Below, in pieces: positions 15,301 to 24,781 of a DNA stretch of 57,048 nt (the stretch's first letter is position 1; each line of letters begins with the position of its first letter). The stretch covers positions 1-57,048 of the forward strand of contig JACRIR010000075.1 of the NCBI GenBank assembly GCA_016215705.1. Reading direction: 5' to 3'. The notes beneath the pieces were generated by a model. The model was not told the origin of the DNA. It worked only from the letters and a program-made list of their open reading frames with translations, and made no database searches. The position numbers were made by a program, and so were the translations under genes. The DNA comes from Candidatus Poribacteria bacterium. GTDB taxonomy: Bacteria; Abyssobacteria; SURF-5.

Positions 15301-16098
15301 ATGGACTGGGGACTACAGAATCGTCTTTCGCGCATAATCAATCCGAAGACAAATCGCACGGTCATGCTGGCGGTTGACCACGGCTATTTCCAAGGCCCGA
15401 CCACCGGCTTACAGCAGCCGGGCAAAACAATCAAGCCGCTCATTCCTTATGCCGACTCGCTAATGCTCACACGCGGGGTCCTGCGGGCCTGCATCGATCC
15501 CGGCACGGAAATACCTATTGTTCTGCGCGTATCAGGCGGCACAAGCATTCTGAAGGAACTCTCGAACGAGGGGTTGACCACATGCGTCGAGGAAGCCATT
15601 CGTTTGAATGTTGCCGCCATTACCCTCTCTATCTTCGTGGGCGGCGAATACGAACGCCAAACGCTGCTGGCGCTCGGGCAACTCGTAGACGAGGGCAACA
15701 AATACGGAATCCCGGTGCTCGCGGTCACGGCGGTCGGCAGGGAAATGGCGCGCGACGCTCGTTACCTCGGCCTCGCATGCAGGATCGCGGCGGAAATAGG
15801 CGCCCATTTCGTCAAGACATACTACTGCGAGGACTTCGAAAAAATCGTCGAGGGGTGCCCGGTGCCCCTGGTCATTGCCGGCGGCAAGAAGCTGCCGGAG
15901 CGCGAAGCCCTCGAGATGGCTTACAATGCGGTCAGCCGTGGCGCCTCGGGCGTCGATATGGGCCGCAACATCTTCCAGTCCGACCATCCGGTAGGCATGA
16001 TAAAGGCCGTCCGCGCAATCGTTCAGAAGAATGCCTCCGTGGAAGAGGCTTACAAAATCTACGATGACGCGAAGGATAAGAAAACCGCAACAGTATAA
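15301..16098 (+). CDS. lsrF: LsrF-type thiolase/class I aldolase family protein
   Basis: A 265-residue TIM-barrel protein strikingly like LsrF. Conserved stretches include DWG.QNRLSRI, VMLAVDHGYFQGPTTGL, VKTYY (K172, the likely catalytic Lys), IAGGKKLPEREALEM and GASGVDMGRNIFQSDHPVG. LsrF transfers acetyl from the phosphorylated autoinducer-2 product to CoA, yielding dihydroxyacetone phosphate and acetyl-CoA. It lacks the N-terminal extension of about 30 residues of the E. coli enzyme. An AAGGAGGT Shine-Dalgarno is well placed. No lsrK, lsrG, lsrR or transporter is in the window, so the substrate may be a different phosphorylated keto-sugar. A DhnA-type aldolase is the alternative. Confidence 0.8.
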   Translation: MDWGLQNRLSRIINPKTNRTVMLAVDHGYFQGPTTGLQQPGKTIKPLIPYADSLMLTRGVLRACIDPGTEIPIVLRVSGGTSILKELSNEGLTTCVEEAIRLNVAAITLSIFVGGEYERQTLLALGQLVDEGNKYGIPVLAVTAVGREMARDARYLGLACRIAAEIGAHFVKTYYCEDFEKIVEGCPVPLVIAGGKKLPEREALEMAYNAVSRGASGVDMGRNIFQSDHPVGMIKAVRAIVQKNASVEEAYKIYDDAKDKKTATV

Positions 16099-16112
16099 GC
16101 AGGAAAAAGACA

Positions 16113-17324
16113 ATGCCTGTATTCGAGATACGCGACAAGTCCATCGACGAGGCGGAACTAAACCGCAAAATCGAAGAGAATCTGAAAGAACGGCAATCTG
16201 ACAGTCTTGCCGCGCTCGCGGCCGCGCCTGGCGCCCACAGCGGTTTGGCGCCTTCAGTGCAAGATATCGAGATAAGGGACGGCCTCGGTTTCTTGAGAAA
16301 ACTGGCAAGGGAACTCCCCGACTATAAGGTGTTTGGCCCATTCAAGACCTTGCGCAGATTCGTCAAGAGGCAAATAGCAATAGACAAGGCGATCGTTTAT
16401 TTCATGCATACGGTCACGAACCGCCTGAGTTTCCTCGCCGATCGCCTGGATTCCCTGGACAAAAGGGCCTCAACCCCGAGAGACACAGCCTCAGAGATTG
16501 ATGTCCCGAAGGCCGGCGGCTCGGTGACTAGCCCCACCGACCCATCGGCTCCTCGGATGCGGCTTGATGCGCTCGCCGAAAGCCCCGGCGAACCGGCTCC
16601 GGCGGAAGCCGCTCGCAGAGACACCATGCGGGAAGACCAGGCGCATAAGGACTTGCTGGACTACTTCCATTTCAAGTTCAATTGTGTCCACGGCGGCACG
16701 GAAAAAGAAATCAGGGAAAAGGGACTTGCCTATATCGAATTTCTTAGGAACGCAGGAACCGTCCTCGACATCGGCTGCGGCCGGGGCTCATTCCTCGAGC
16801 TTCTGCGCGAAAACGGGATTCATGCCGTCGGAATAGACTCGAACAGGCACATGGTTGACGTATGCTCAAGAAAAGCTCTGGATGTGACCTGCGTAGACGC
16901 TTCCGACTACCTCGGGCAGCAGGACAACAACCGGTTCGGAGGAATTTTTGCATCTCATGTCATCGAGCATTTCCAGGGAGATGATTTGGTGCGATTCGTT
17001 AGGCTTTGCTACGACAAGTTGGCGCCCGGAGGCTGTGTCATTCTCGAAACCCCGAATCCGCTCAGCATATTCGTGCTTGGCGGAACCTTCTATCTCGATG
17101 TAACCCACGTGAGACCGGTCCATCCGGATTTCCTCAAGCTGCTTCTCGATACCATCGGTTTCAAAGACATTCGGACGCTGCCCGTTTCCCCCTTCCCTGA
17201 AGAAGAGAAATTCCAGTTGCTCAAGGGAAAAGACAAGCTTGTGCAGACCCTGAACGCAAACCTCGAAAAGATGAACAAAATGTTCTATTCACACTATAAT
17301 TACGCCGTCATAGCGCTCAAGTAG
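16113..17324 (+). CDS. SAM-dependent methyltransferase with a long N-terminal region
   Basis: A 403-residue protein. Residues 1-170 are a charged, partly coiled and Pro/Ala-rich region of the sort seen on surface-glycan modifying enzymes. Residues 180-400 form a class I methyltransferase with motif I VLDIGCGRGS (217-226), the acidic ribose-binding D in VGIDSN, and FASHVIEHF, PGGCVILETPNPLS and FYLDVTHVRPVH. The last block is typical of methyltransferases in LPS/O-antigen clusters, such as the methyltransferase part of the chain-terminating enzyme WbdD. It follows lsrF by 14 bases but is more likely functionally linked to the glycosyltransferase and methyltransferase downstream. Confidence 0.8.
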   Translation: MPVFEIRDKSIDEAELNRKIEENLKERQSDSLAALAAAPGAHSGLAPSVQDIEIRDGLGFLRKLARELPDYKVFGPFKTLRRFVKRQIAIDKAIVYFMHTVTNRLSFLADRLDSLDKRASTPRDTASEIDVPKAGGSVTSPTDPSAPRMRLDALAESPGEPAPAEAARRDTMREDQAHKDLLDYFHFKFNCVHGGTEKEIREKGLAYIEFLRNAGTVLDIGCGRGSFLELLRENGIHAVGIDSNRHMVDVCSRKALDVTCVDASDYLGQQDNNRFGGIFASHVIEHFQGDDLVRFVRLCYDKLAPGGCVILETPNPLSIFVLGGTFYLDVTHVRPVHPDFLKLLLDTIGFKDIRTLPVSPFPEEEKFQLLKGKDKLVQTLNANLEKMNKMFYSHYNYAVIALK

Positions 17325-17345
17325 GAGCAGCCCTCCTGCAATGAC

Positions 17346-18419
17346 ATGATGAAAGCGATACACCAACTCGTCCCCAACCTCGCATACGGCGACGCAATCA
17401 GCAACGAATCACTCGTTGTGAGGGATATGCTGAGGTCGTGGGGATACGAGTCAGAGATTTATACCGACGTCTGCGATGAACAGGTTGCAGACGCGCGCCT
17501 GCCTTTGGCCGAACATCGCAAGGTCTCATCTCGCAAGAACGGCATAATTCTGCACCATTCCACCGGCAGCGAAGTCTCCAGTTATTGTAAGTCTCTGAGT
17601 GACAAGAAAATACTCATTTATCACAATATCACGCCGCCTCACTTCTTCCATACCTTCTCGGATTCCATTCATGAAAAGCTCGACCACGGGCGAAAACAAC
17701 TGAAATACCTGCGCGCGTCGATTAATATACCTGTCTGCGACTCGGACTATAACGCGAGCGAGCTTCGCTCGATCGGCTATGAAAACGTGCGAATCCTTCC
17801 CATTGCGATCAATTTCGAGAAATATCGTGAACGGCCGCCTTGCCCGTTTGTCCTTTCTCGATTCGATCGCGAATTGACCAATGTCCTTTGCGTTGGTCGT
17901 GTAGCTCCCAACAAGAAAATCGAAGACGCATTGAAAGTCTTTGCCTGCTATCAGAGAATCAATCCCCACTCGAGGCTGATAGTTGTGGGCAAGGTCAACA
18001 TGTTCGACCGCTACCACTCGTTCTTGTTCGATCTGGCCGACGAGCTCGGAGTTAAGAACTTACACCTCACAGGTCACGTTTCCTTCGAAAAACTCATAGC
18101 GTTCTATCATGTCGCCGACGTGCTTCTGCTTATGAGTGAACACGAGGGTTTTGGCGTGCCGCTGCTCGAAGCCATGTTTTATGAAATCCCCATCATGGCG
18201 TTCAAAAGCTCGGCGGTTCCCGAAACCCTTGGCAATGCGGGCATTTTGATCATCGAGAAAAGGTTCGACCGCATTGCGGAAATGCTGAACATCGTCCTTT
18301 CTGACGAAGCCTTGCACCGGCGTATCATCCGCGTGCAAAAGGAAAGGCTGCAAGATTTTTCAGCCGAAAAAATAGAGCAAAGACTGAGACGGATAATCGA
18401 AGATTTCGAACGTTGCTGA
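17346..18419 (+). CDS. GT4-type glycosyltransferase
   Basis: A 357-residue GT-B glycosyltransferase. The C-terminal nucleotide-sugar domain shows VLCVGRVAPNKKIEDALKVF (180-199), LIVVGK, HLTGHVSFEKLIAFYHVADVLLLMS and the E-x7-E motif EHEGFGVPLLEAM (about 265-277). The N-terminal domain carries ILIYHNITPPHFF. It is probably cytosolic or peripheral to the inner membrane. It is flanked by two methyltransferases and probably extends a surface polysaccharide. The sugar donor cannot be inferred. Confidence 0.85.
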   Translation: MMKAIHQLVPNLAYGDAISNESLVVRDMLRSWGYESEIYTDVCDEQVADARLPLAEHRKVSSRKNGIILHHSTGSEVSSYCKSLSDKKILIYHNITPPHFFHTFSDSIHEKLDHGRKQLKYLRASINIPVCDSDYNASELRSIGYENVRILPIAINFEKYRERPPCPFVLSRFDRELTNVLCVGRVAPNKKIEDALKVFACYQRINPHSRLIVVGKVNMFDRYHSFLFDLADELGVKNLHLTGHVSFEKLIAFYHVADVLLLMSEHEGFGVPLLEAMFYEIPIMAFKSSAVPETLGNAGILIIEKRFDRIAEMLNIVLSDEALHRRIIRVQKERLQDFSAEKIEQRLRRIIEDFERC

Positions 18420-18463
18420 AGAACTGGACGACCATCATGTCGCCGCTCCGGGAAAGCGCGCGT

Positions 18464-18502
18464 TTATTCGGGGACGCCATGCGGCATGATGTCCCCGAAT
18501 AA
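18464..18502. repeat. Diverged hairpin repeat copy 4
   Basis: The arms TTATTCGGGGAC...CATG and CATG...GTCCCCGAATAA surround the loop CGG. The outermost arm bases differ from copies 1-3 (TTATTC/GAATAA against AAAATC/GATTTT) but still pair, a compensatory change. It lies between the glycosyltransferase and the next methyltransferase. Confidence 0.8.
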
Positions 18503-18579
18503 GCTTCGGAGCCATTGCCTCGATCCCAAGTCAGGGGCGGGATTCCCGGCGAGGTCCGACAAAAAGAGGAAATCAAAGG

Positions 18580-19401
18580 GTGAAATTGTTCAAGAGGCAG
18601 GCCTTCGATCCCATTCTGCGCATTGTCCCCGACGAAGAGTTGCGAAAAGACCCCCGCCCCCCATTCAACAAGATTTGTGACATCAGCGATTGGCGAGAGG
18701 GACCATTCACTGAGTATTTGCGAAAGCTCAACTCAACCCCCATCATCCACCGAAAACAGTGGGAATACGCAAATTGCATCTGGGGCCTCGAAGAACTGGG
18801 CGCCGTCCGGGAGGACAGCGTTGCCCTCAGTGTCGCAGCCGGACACGAGGCGCCGCTTTTCTATTTTGCAAACAGGATTTCGAGAATGGTCGCAACGGAT
18901 ATGTACGGGGGCGGACCTGACGGCGACCCGGGCATGCTTGCCAATCCGGGAACATTCGCCCCATTCCCATATCGGGAAGACAGGCTCGATGTTATCCAAA
19001 TGGATGGCGCCGAGTTGTCGTTTGCGTCCGAAAGCTTCGACTTCATTTTCTCGCTGTGCTCGATCGAGCATTTCAGCGGACATGAAAGAGCGGCTAGGTC
19101 GATGCGAGAGATGCATCGAGTCATAAAACCGGGCGGGATATGCTGCGTCTCGACCGAACTCATCCTGAACAATCGACCGCATCGCGAATATTTCACCTGG
19201 GCCGAACTTGAAGAGTACGTTTTGAAGGCCGCTCCTTTCAGTCTGACAGGCACAAACACCATAGATACTCGCGTCTCCGAATCGCTGCTGAGACACCCGA
19301 TCAAGCTCGGCGAAGAAAGAGACTTGAAGGTAAGCCCGCACATAATACTCGAAGGCGGCAGGCGCATATTCACTTCCATAATACTGTTCCTGAAGAAATA
19401 A
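18580..19401 (+). CDS. SAM-dependent methyltransferase
   Basis: A 273-residue protein with a class I methyltransferase core. The motif I position reads ALSVAAGHEAPLFYFA, an atypical glycine-poor loop. Further blocks are VATDMYGG, the D-rich motif IQMDGAELSFASESFDFIFS, SIEHFSGHERA and VIKPGGICCVSTE. These match methyltransferase type 11 proteins of glycan clusters. The GTG start at 18580 has AGAGGA nine bases upstream. The position after a glycosyltransferase suggests sugar methylation of a surface polymer. Confidence 0.75.
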   Translation: MKLFKRQAFDPILRIVPDEELRKDPRPPFNKICDISDWREGPFTEYLRKLNSTPIIHRKQWEYANCIWGLEELGAVREDSVALSVAAGHEAPLFYFANRISRMVATDMYGGGPDGDPGMLANPGTFAPFPYREDRLDVIQMDGAELSFASESFDFIFSLCSIEHFSGHERAARSMREMHRVIKPGGICCVSTELILNNRPHREYFTWAELEEYVLKAAPFSLTGTNTIDTRVSESLLRHPIKLGEERDLKVSPHIILEGGRRIFTSIILFLKK

Positions 19402-19515
19402 TGGCGAGGGGTCCGGTCTTCAAAATTCACATTTGGGATGCTTATTTGCGCACAATCGTGCGCATAGAAAATAAACTGTGAATCGTGAAGACCCCTTTGG
19501 GTGGAAGGACACTGA

Positions 19516-19890
19516 ATGCTACAGAATCTCAAGCGGAGAATCAGGAGAAAGACGCAGCGATTGTTCGGGAAACGGACCCTGTCTGCCAGGCTCGACGGCC
19601 TGGCGGACAGGCTTGATATATTGGCAACGCGTGTGACCTTGATGGAGTTGAGGGAAACCCCGCGATTCAAAGACGAATTGAGACTGTCGAGGCATGGAAC
19701 GAAAATCTACAGCCGGTCTGACGAAGACGGCATCATTCAAGAGATTCTCGCCCGCATCGGCGTCGTCCACTCGACGTTTGTCGAGATAGGGGTCGGGAAA
19801 GGGTCAGAGAACAATACGGCCGCCCTTCTCATCCGCAAATGGAAGGGTGTCTGGTTGGAAGGCGGTCCAAGGTCTGCCGACCCCCGGTAA
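19516..19890 (+). pseudogene. Truncated FkbM-like/NDEDGII-type protein
   Basis: The 124-codon frame begins with basic LKRRIRRKTQRLFG. It then matches the start of a family around GTKIYSRSDEDGIIQEIL and TFVEIGVGKGSENNTAALL, continuing to GVWLEG, where full-length relatives go on for another 100 or more residues. Here the frame shifts into a stop at 19888-19890. The sequence to 20119 keeps no family match I can see in any frame. It is probably a decayed surface-glycan methyltransferase. A short functional protein is less likely. Confidence 0.6.
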
Positions 19891-20119
19891 CTCTTCTCCG
19901 AGGAAGCCGGCGTCTATTTCCTCTCTCTTCGTTACGGTCGCTTCGCAAGGCCGACAAGTACGGACAAGCCAACTGCGCCTCGGAGAGCCCGAATAAGGTT
20001 CTTCTCCCCTTCGCATATTGCATAAGTTACCGACGGCGAACATAATTACAGCAAGTGGCTCACCATAACGGTGTTGATGAAACACAGCGCAAGCATTCGT
20101 CGCTCGTGAGAAATAGCCT

Positions 20120-21700
20120 ATGCGTCGCAGAGACAGGATTGCGGTTCTTTCGCTCGTCATTGCTTGCTATTCCTTGATGTTCTATACCATTCACAAAACA
20201 GGGCATTCCATATCCGGCGTACTACCTCAGCGGAATTACGATCTCATGCTGAACATGAGCCTTGACGGGCACGATGACGATATTAGTTTGAAGGTGGCGC
20301 TTCCACTCGATACGGACCGCCAAAGGATTCGTGAGGAGCTTATCGGCTCGCCGGAATTCGCGTTTCATATTCTTGGAGAACGCTTGAACCGGTGGGGTAT
20401 TTGGGAAAAGCGCAATGCGAAAGGACATCATGTTCTTGTTTACAGGTGTACCGTCCGAACCGAAGCAAGAAAATATAAGTTGCCGGCGAAATTCGACGTG
20501 CTCGCCAAGTATCCGCAAACAGTCGAGCCGTATCTTCTCGCGTCGGAACACATCCAATCGGATTCGCCCGAGATCAGACAGCTCTTCGAACGTCTTGTGC
20601 CGCCACCGGATAGGGGAGACACCCTCGCGATAACGCGCACAGCGTTCAGCTACACTTCGGAGACTATCAAGGCCGTCGAGCTGAAAGGGACCACTGACGC
20701 TCTGACATGCTTTCGCCTGGGCGAGGCCTCGTGCGGAGGAAAGGCGCGGCTGTTCGTGGCCCTCTGCAGGACGGGCGGTCTGCCTGCGCGCCTTGTACAG
20801 GGTTTGATCCTGAAGGGCGGCACGTGGCGTTCAAGCCATATATGGGCAGAGGTCTGGATGGCGGGCCATTGGGCGCCGTTTTGCCCATTGAATGGATACT
20901 TCGCGGAGGTCCCCTCGAGCTACCTCATACTGTGCTACGGAGACGAACCGCTCATCACGCACACGAGGGACATTAACCTCCAATACTACTTCCACGGCAA
21001 AAAGACACTTGCCCCGCCGCCGGAGGCGATGCGGACACTTCGTCAGCAGCCGGGCGGCATGTTGAACCTGTGGGCAACCTTCGAGCGAGTAGGCATCCCT
21101 CTTAATCTCCTCAAGATAATCCTGATGATTCCGTTCGGGGCACTGGTAGTGGTCGTTGCCCGGGACATCGTCGGCATCCAGACTTTCGGCACATTCATGC
21201 CGGCCCTCATGGCGGTCGCATTCAGAGATACCGGACTTGCCTGGGGTCTGGCGCTGCTCGGAGCGATACTATTGTTTGGGACGGCCGCTCGCTTCGGTCT
21301 CCAACGATTCCGACTTCTGCATACCCCAAGGCTGGCAATAATCCTGACGACCACAGTGGCCTTCATGATGACGATTACAACCATTGGGGTTGCGACGGGG
21401 CAAGTCCTGGCGACTCGCGTGAGCCTCTTTCCCCTCGCTATCCTGACGCTCACGGTGGAGCGGTTTGCCATTATTTGCGAAGAGGAAGGACTGCCAAAGG
21501 CTCTCAAAATCGCCACTGCCACCGGCATTGTGGCGGTGGCCGCCTATCTTCCCATGCAATGGGAGACCCTCCAGGTGATCGTGGTCACCTTTCCGGAAAC
21601 CTTGCTCCTTGTTATTGCCGTGTTCTTCATCGTCGGGCGATGGACCGGAATGCGTTTGACGGAATACATTCGCTTTCGCGAGTTCATTGCCGGAAAATAG
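20120..21700 (+). CDS. Inactive transglutaminase-like domain fused to 7 TM helices
   Basis: A 526-residue protein. An N-terminal membrane anchor (about 7-24) is followed by an extracytoplasmic region. A transglutaminase-like fold comes next, with Cys205 in EASCGGKARLF and His240 in SSHIWAEVW. The third catalytic residue, normally Asp, is Cys255 in WAPFCPLNG, so the domain is probably not a classical hydrolase. From about 325 there are seven hydrophobic helices, including GIQTFGTFMPALMAVAFRDT. This is the architecture of the family named for an inactive transglutaminase fused to seven TM helices. It is followed by an ATP-grasp ligase, its known partner. A role in a peptide-tagging or envelope pathway is likely but undefined. 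Confidence 0.85.
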   Translation: MRRRDRIAVLSLVIACYSLMFYTIHKTGHSISGVLPQRNYDLMLNMSLDGHDDDISLKVALPLDTDRQRIREELIGSPEFAFHILGERLNRWGIWEKRNAKGHHVLVYRCTVRTEARKYKLPAKFDVLAKYPQTVEPYLLASEHIQSDSPEIRQLFERLVPPPDRGDTLAITRTAFSYTSETIKAVELKGTTDALTCFRLGEASCGGKARLFVALCRTGGLPARLVQGLILKGGTWRSSHIWAEVWMAGHWAPFCPLNGYFAEVPSSYLILCYGDEPLITHTRDINLQYYFHGKKTLAPPPEAMRTLRQQPGGMLNLWATFERVGIPLNLLKIILMIPFGALVVVVARDIVGIQTFGTFMPALMAVAFRDTGLAWGLALLGAILLFGTAARFGLQRFRLLHTPRLAIILTTTVAFMMTITTIGVATGQVLATRVSLFPLAILTLTVERFAIICEEEGLPKALKIATATGIVAVAAYLPMQWETLQVIVVTFPETLLLVIAVFFIVGRWTGMRLTEYIRFREFIAGK

Positions 21701-21866
21701 CAAAGCTCCGCTTGCCCTTCGACAGAGGTGAGTTGGAAAACCTGTCTGCATGCCCGGCAAGTTGTTCGAAAGGCTTCGCATCGGCGCACGGAAGCGCGCC
21801 CCTGCGAACAATCTGGGAAAAGTTCCTCCTGGCAGGTTGTCGGTCTGAGAGAAGACGGCGTGCGTT

Positions 21867-22760
21867 ATGCTTGAATTCTTTTCCAAAATTATGAACCTCC
21901 GGAATGATGTCCTTGGCATCAACGGCCGCAACATCGAGCTCATTTACGAGTTGAATCCACGGAGGAATTTCCCCCGGGTTGACGATAAGCTTGTTACGAA
22001 GGAATTATTGGCGAAGATTGAGGCGCCCACACCTGCAACACTGGCGATCTTTCACGGCCACGCTGATCTTGAGAAGCTGGAGGATCACGTCGCCGGGCTG
22101 CATGGGTTCGCCCTCAAACCCGCACAGGGTTCGGGAGGCCGCGGCATAATGATAGTGAAACGAGACGCACAGGGGAAACTCATCCGACCCGGAGAGCCCG
22201 GTCAGCCGGCCGTCGGAATGGAAGACCTTAGAAATCATATTGCAGAAATACTGTCGGGAGTCTACTCTCTGGAAAAACCGACCGACAGAGCTTTCATCGA
22301 AGAGCTGCTCGAGCCGGAGGACATGCTCGGGGGTGTCTCGATCGGAGGTCTCCCCGACATCCGCATAGCCGTTCATAATGGCCGTCCGATCATGGCTATG
22401 ACCCGCATACCGACTCGCCAGTCGCGTGGTCGAGCAAACCTTCACCAAGGCGCCCTCGGCCTCGGAATTGACATGGAGACCGGCCAAACCACGTATGCCG
22501 TGCTCGGCAATCGAAATGTAACCGTCCATCCGGACACAAACCGACCACTTTCCACCCTCCAAATACCTCAGTGGGACACGATCCTCAATATTTCCCTGCA
22601 AGCCGCCGGCTGCGCAGGACTGGGGTACGTGGGTGTTGACATCGCAGTGGACAAACAACGTGGACCACTCGTACTCGAGCTTAACGCGAGGCCCGGCCTC
22701 AACATCCAGTTGGCAAACAGGCGTGGTCTTCGCCAGAGTCTTCGCGACCGGGAGACTTGA
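21867..22760 (+). CDS. RimK-like alpha-L-glutamate ligase-related ATP-grasp protein
   Basis: A 297-residue ATP-grasp protein of the RimK-related (TIGR02291-like) family. The beginning LRNDVLGINGRN, the ATP loop FALKPAQGSGGRGIMIV, and the metal-binding end LVLELNARPGLNIQLANRRGL are diagnostic. These enzymes are thought to ligate amino acids such as glutamate to an unknown acceptor. It follows the transglutaminase-7TM gene, as in many proteobacterial genomes. The start ATG is only weakly supported by upstream sequence. Next come a TPR protein and an outer-membrane barrel, suggesting an envelope function. Confidence 0.85.
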   Translation: MLEFFSKIMNLRNDVLGINGRNIELIYELNPRRNFPRVDDKLVTKELLAKIEAPTPATLAIFHGHADLEKLEDHVAGLHGFALKPAQGSGGRGIMIVKRDAQGKLIRPGEPGQPAVGMEDLRNHIAEILSGVYSLEKPTDRAFIEELLEPEDMLGGVSIGGLPDIRIAVHNGRPIMAMTRIPTRQSRGRANLHQGALGLGIDMETGQTTYAVLGNRNVTVHPDTNRPLSTLQIPQWDTILNISLQAAGCAGLGYVGVDIAVDKQRGPLVLELNARPGLNIQLANRRGLRQSLRDRET

Positions 22761-22963
22761 CAATCTTCGGAACTTGCGAAGACAACCGCTCAGCGCTGCA
22801 CGGGGCTAGGAGCGTCCGACCACGCCTATAGCGCCGTTAATTGTGAAGGAAATACATGAATTCAGATTTCGACTTTCGCGTTCCCATGAACAATGCTCTT
22901 TCTTTCAGCTATAAACCATAAACCACGAACTATGAACCATGAACCCGCTCTCTTAGGAGAACA

Positions 22964-24781
22964 ATGACAAAGAAATGGGGAGACCGGCTGTTTGTTCCCG
23001 GTCTGATTATTTTTGTCACTGCGGCCTCCTTGATCGCCTGGCAAATGGGAGACAAATCCCAGGCGCGTGAACCCGTCATTATCGTGGAACCGTTGTCCGC
23101 CGCACAGTCCGAGGCTCTGCCCGACGCTCCAAATGAGGCAGGAGAAAACTTTCTGCCACAAGAGTTGATGCTGAATGAGGCCGTGATCGAAACCGGAAAT
23201 CCGGTGCTCGCAGAAGCGCTCCAACTCAGGCGCGCCGGCAGATTGAAGGAAGCATTGACCGTTTTGCGGAGCGCGCTCGCTCGCGCTCCGGGTGACGCCG
23301 AGATCATGGCCGAACTGGGGTCCGCGCTGATCACCGCGAACCAATTGCAGGAAGCCGGGCAAACTCTTTCCCGTGCGTTGGAACTAAACCCTTCCGACGC
23401 GCGCTCACACTATAATCTCGGAGTCGCCCGGTCTCTTTCCGGAGACCCGGCGCGAGCCATAGAATCATATAAGCAGGCTCTCAAAATACGGCCCACCTAT
23501 GGCCGGGCCGAGTACAATCTCGGAGTCATCCATCTGCAGGCGGGAAACCTGGGAGAAGCGGAGAAACATTTCCGGCATGCGACGGGAATGGACGGGTCCG
23601 CGTCGTCTGCAAAGGCATGGTTTCAACTCGCTCATGTCCTGTCGCGACGCAACCACCTGAATGAAGCAATCGCCGCCTACCGCCAGGCAATCATCCTTAA
23701 GCCCGACTACGCCGAGGCTAGAAACAACCTGGGTCTAGCGCTCGAAAGCAGTGGCGACACAAAGGGCGCTCTCGCGGAACTTGAAAAGGTGGCCCGGCTG
23801 GCCCCGAACATGGCCAGTGCGCATTTCAATCTCGGCAGGCTTTACTTGAAGAAAGGCAGACTTCAGGACGCCGTCGCTTGCTTCGATCGGGCGACCAGGG
23901 CCGATCCTAAACTCTCGAAGGCTTTCTTCAACCTCGCTGAAACGTTGGAGAAGAAAGGTGACTTGCAAGGCGCCGCTTCGGCCTACGAGAAAGTCGCGGC
24001 GCTCGAGCCCGCAAACAGGCGGGCGCTCATGCGCCTGGGACAAATATATTTTGAGAACAAAAAACCCGAAAAAGCGGAGAAGTTCTTCACTCGAGTTGTG
24101 GAAGTAGACCCCAAGTATGCCCGGGCGTGGAACAGCCTCGGCATCCTGTACGCCCGGCAAGCACGATATCAGGAAGCAATAAGGCAGTACGACGAAGCCG
24201 TTCGCCTCGACCCTGATTCACTCGCAGCCCGCCTCAACCGGGCGCTGGCCCTTGAGAATCTTGGCAAGGACGAGACTGCGGTGGAGGCCTATCGGGATAT
24301 CGTGGACAGGGACCCATTGCATCTTGAAAGTCGACGCCGCCTGGCTGAACTCTACGCAAGACTCGGCAAACGGTCCGAAGCGTTTGCCGAAGTGGAGAGA
24401 ATCGAGAGTCTCAGTCCGCAAGACCCGAAAAACCTTTTCGCCGCCGCGTACGTCTATTCCAAAATCGGCCGGCCTGCCGAGGCTGTTCCGAGGTTGCAAA
24501 AGCTGCTTCGAGCGGAACCCCATAACTTAACCGCCCGCTACAATCTTGCGGTTGCTCTTGGGGAACTGGAGAGACTTGATGAAGCGATAGTCGCGTATGA
24601 GAAGGTGCTCGAAGAAGACCCGAAACACTGGAAGACCCATATCAACATGGGTGTTGCATATTTCAAGACAGGGAAAGAAGCGCAGGCTCGTAGGCACATC
24701 GATGAGGCATTGAAGATACACCCCGATAGCCAAAGAGCAAGAAAAATCTTGAGAGAACTGGACAAAGGAGGTAAGCAATGA
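22964..24781 (+). CDS. TPR-repeat protein with N-terminal membrane anchor
   Basis: A 605-residue protein. One hydrophobic segment near the N-terminus (LFVPGLIIFVTAASLIAW, about 10-27) anchors or exports it. From about residue 75 to the end there are roughly fifteen consecutive tetratricopeptide repeats of 34 residues (for example AHYNLG..., ARAWNSLGILYARQARYQEAIRQYDEAVRLDP). TTAGGAGAACAATG gives a good Shine-Dalgarno. The stop overlaps the next gene's ATG (ATGA). It is probably a periplasmic scaffold that works with the outer-membrane barrel encoded next, as in exopolysaccharide export or surface-protein assembly. No enzymatic domain is visible. Confidence 0.8.
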   Translation: MTKKWGDRLFVPGLIIFVTAASLIAWQMGDKSQAREPVIIVEPLSAAQSEALPDAPNEAGENFLPQELMLNEAVIETGNPVLAEALQLRRAGRLKEALTVLRSALARAPGDAEIMAELGSALITANQLQEAGQTLSRALELNPSDARSHYNLGVARSLSGDPARAIESYKQALKIRPTYGRAEYNLGVIHLQAGNLGEAEKHFRHATGMDGSASSAKAWFQLAHVLSRRNHLNEAIAAYRQAIILKPDYAEARNNLGLALESSGDTKGALAELEKVARLAPNMASAHFNLGRLYLKKGRLQDAVACFDRATRADPKLSKAFFNLAETLEKKGDLQGAASAYEKVAALEPANRRALMRLGQIYFENKKPEKAEKFFTRVVEVDPKYARAWNSLGILYARQARYQEAIRQYDEAVRLDPDSLAARLNRALALENLGKDETAVEAYRDIVDRDPLHLESRRRLAELYARLGKRSEAFAEVERIESLSPQDPKNLFAAAYVYSKIGRPAEAVPRLQKLLRAEPHNLTARYNLAVALGELERLDEAIVAYEKVLEEDPKHWKTHINMGVAYFKTGKEAQARRHIDEALKIHPDSQRARKILRELDKGGKQ

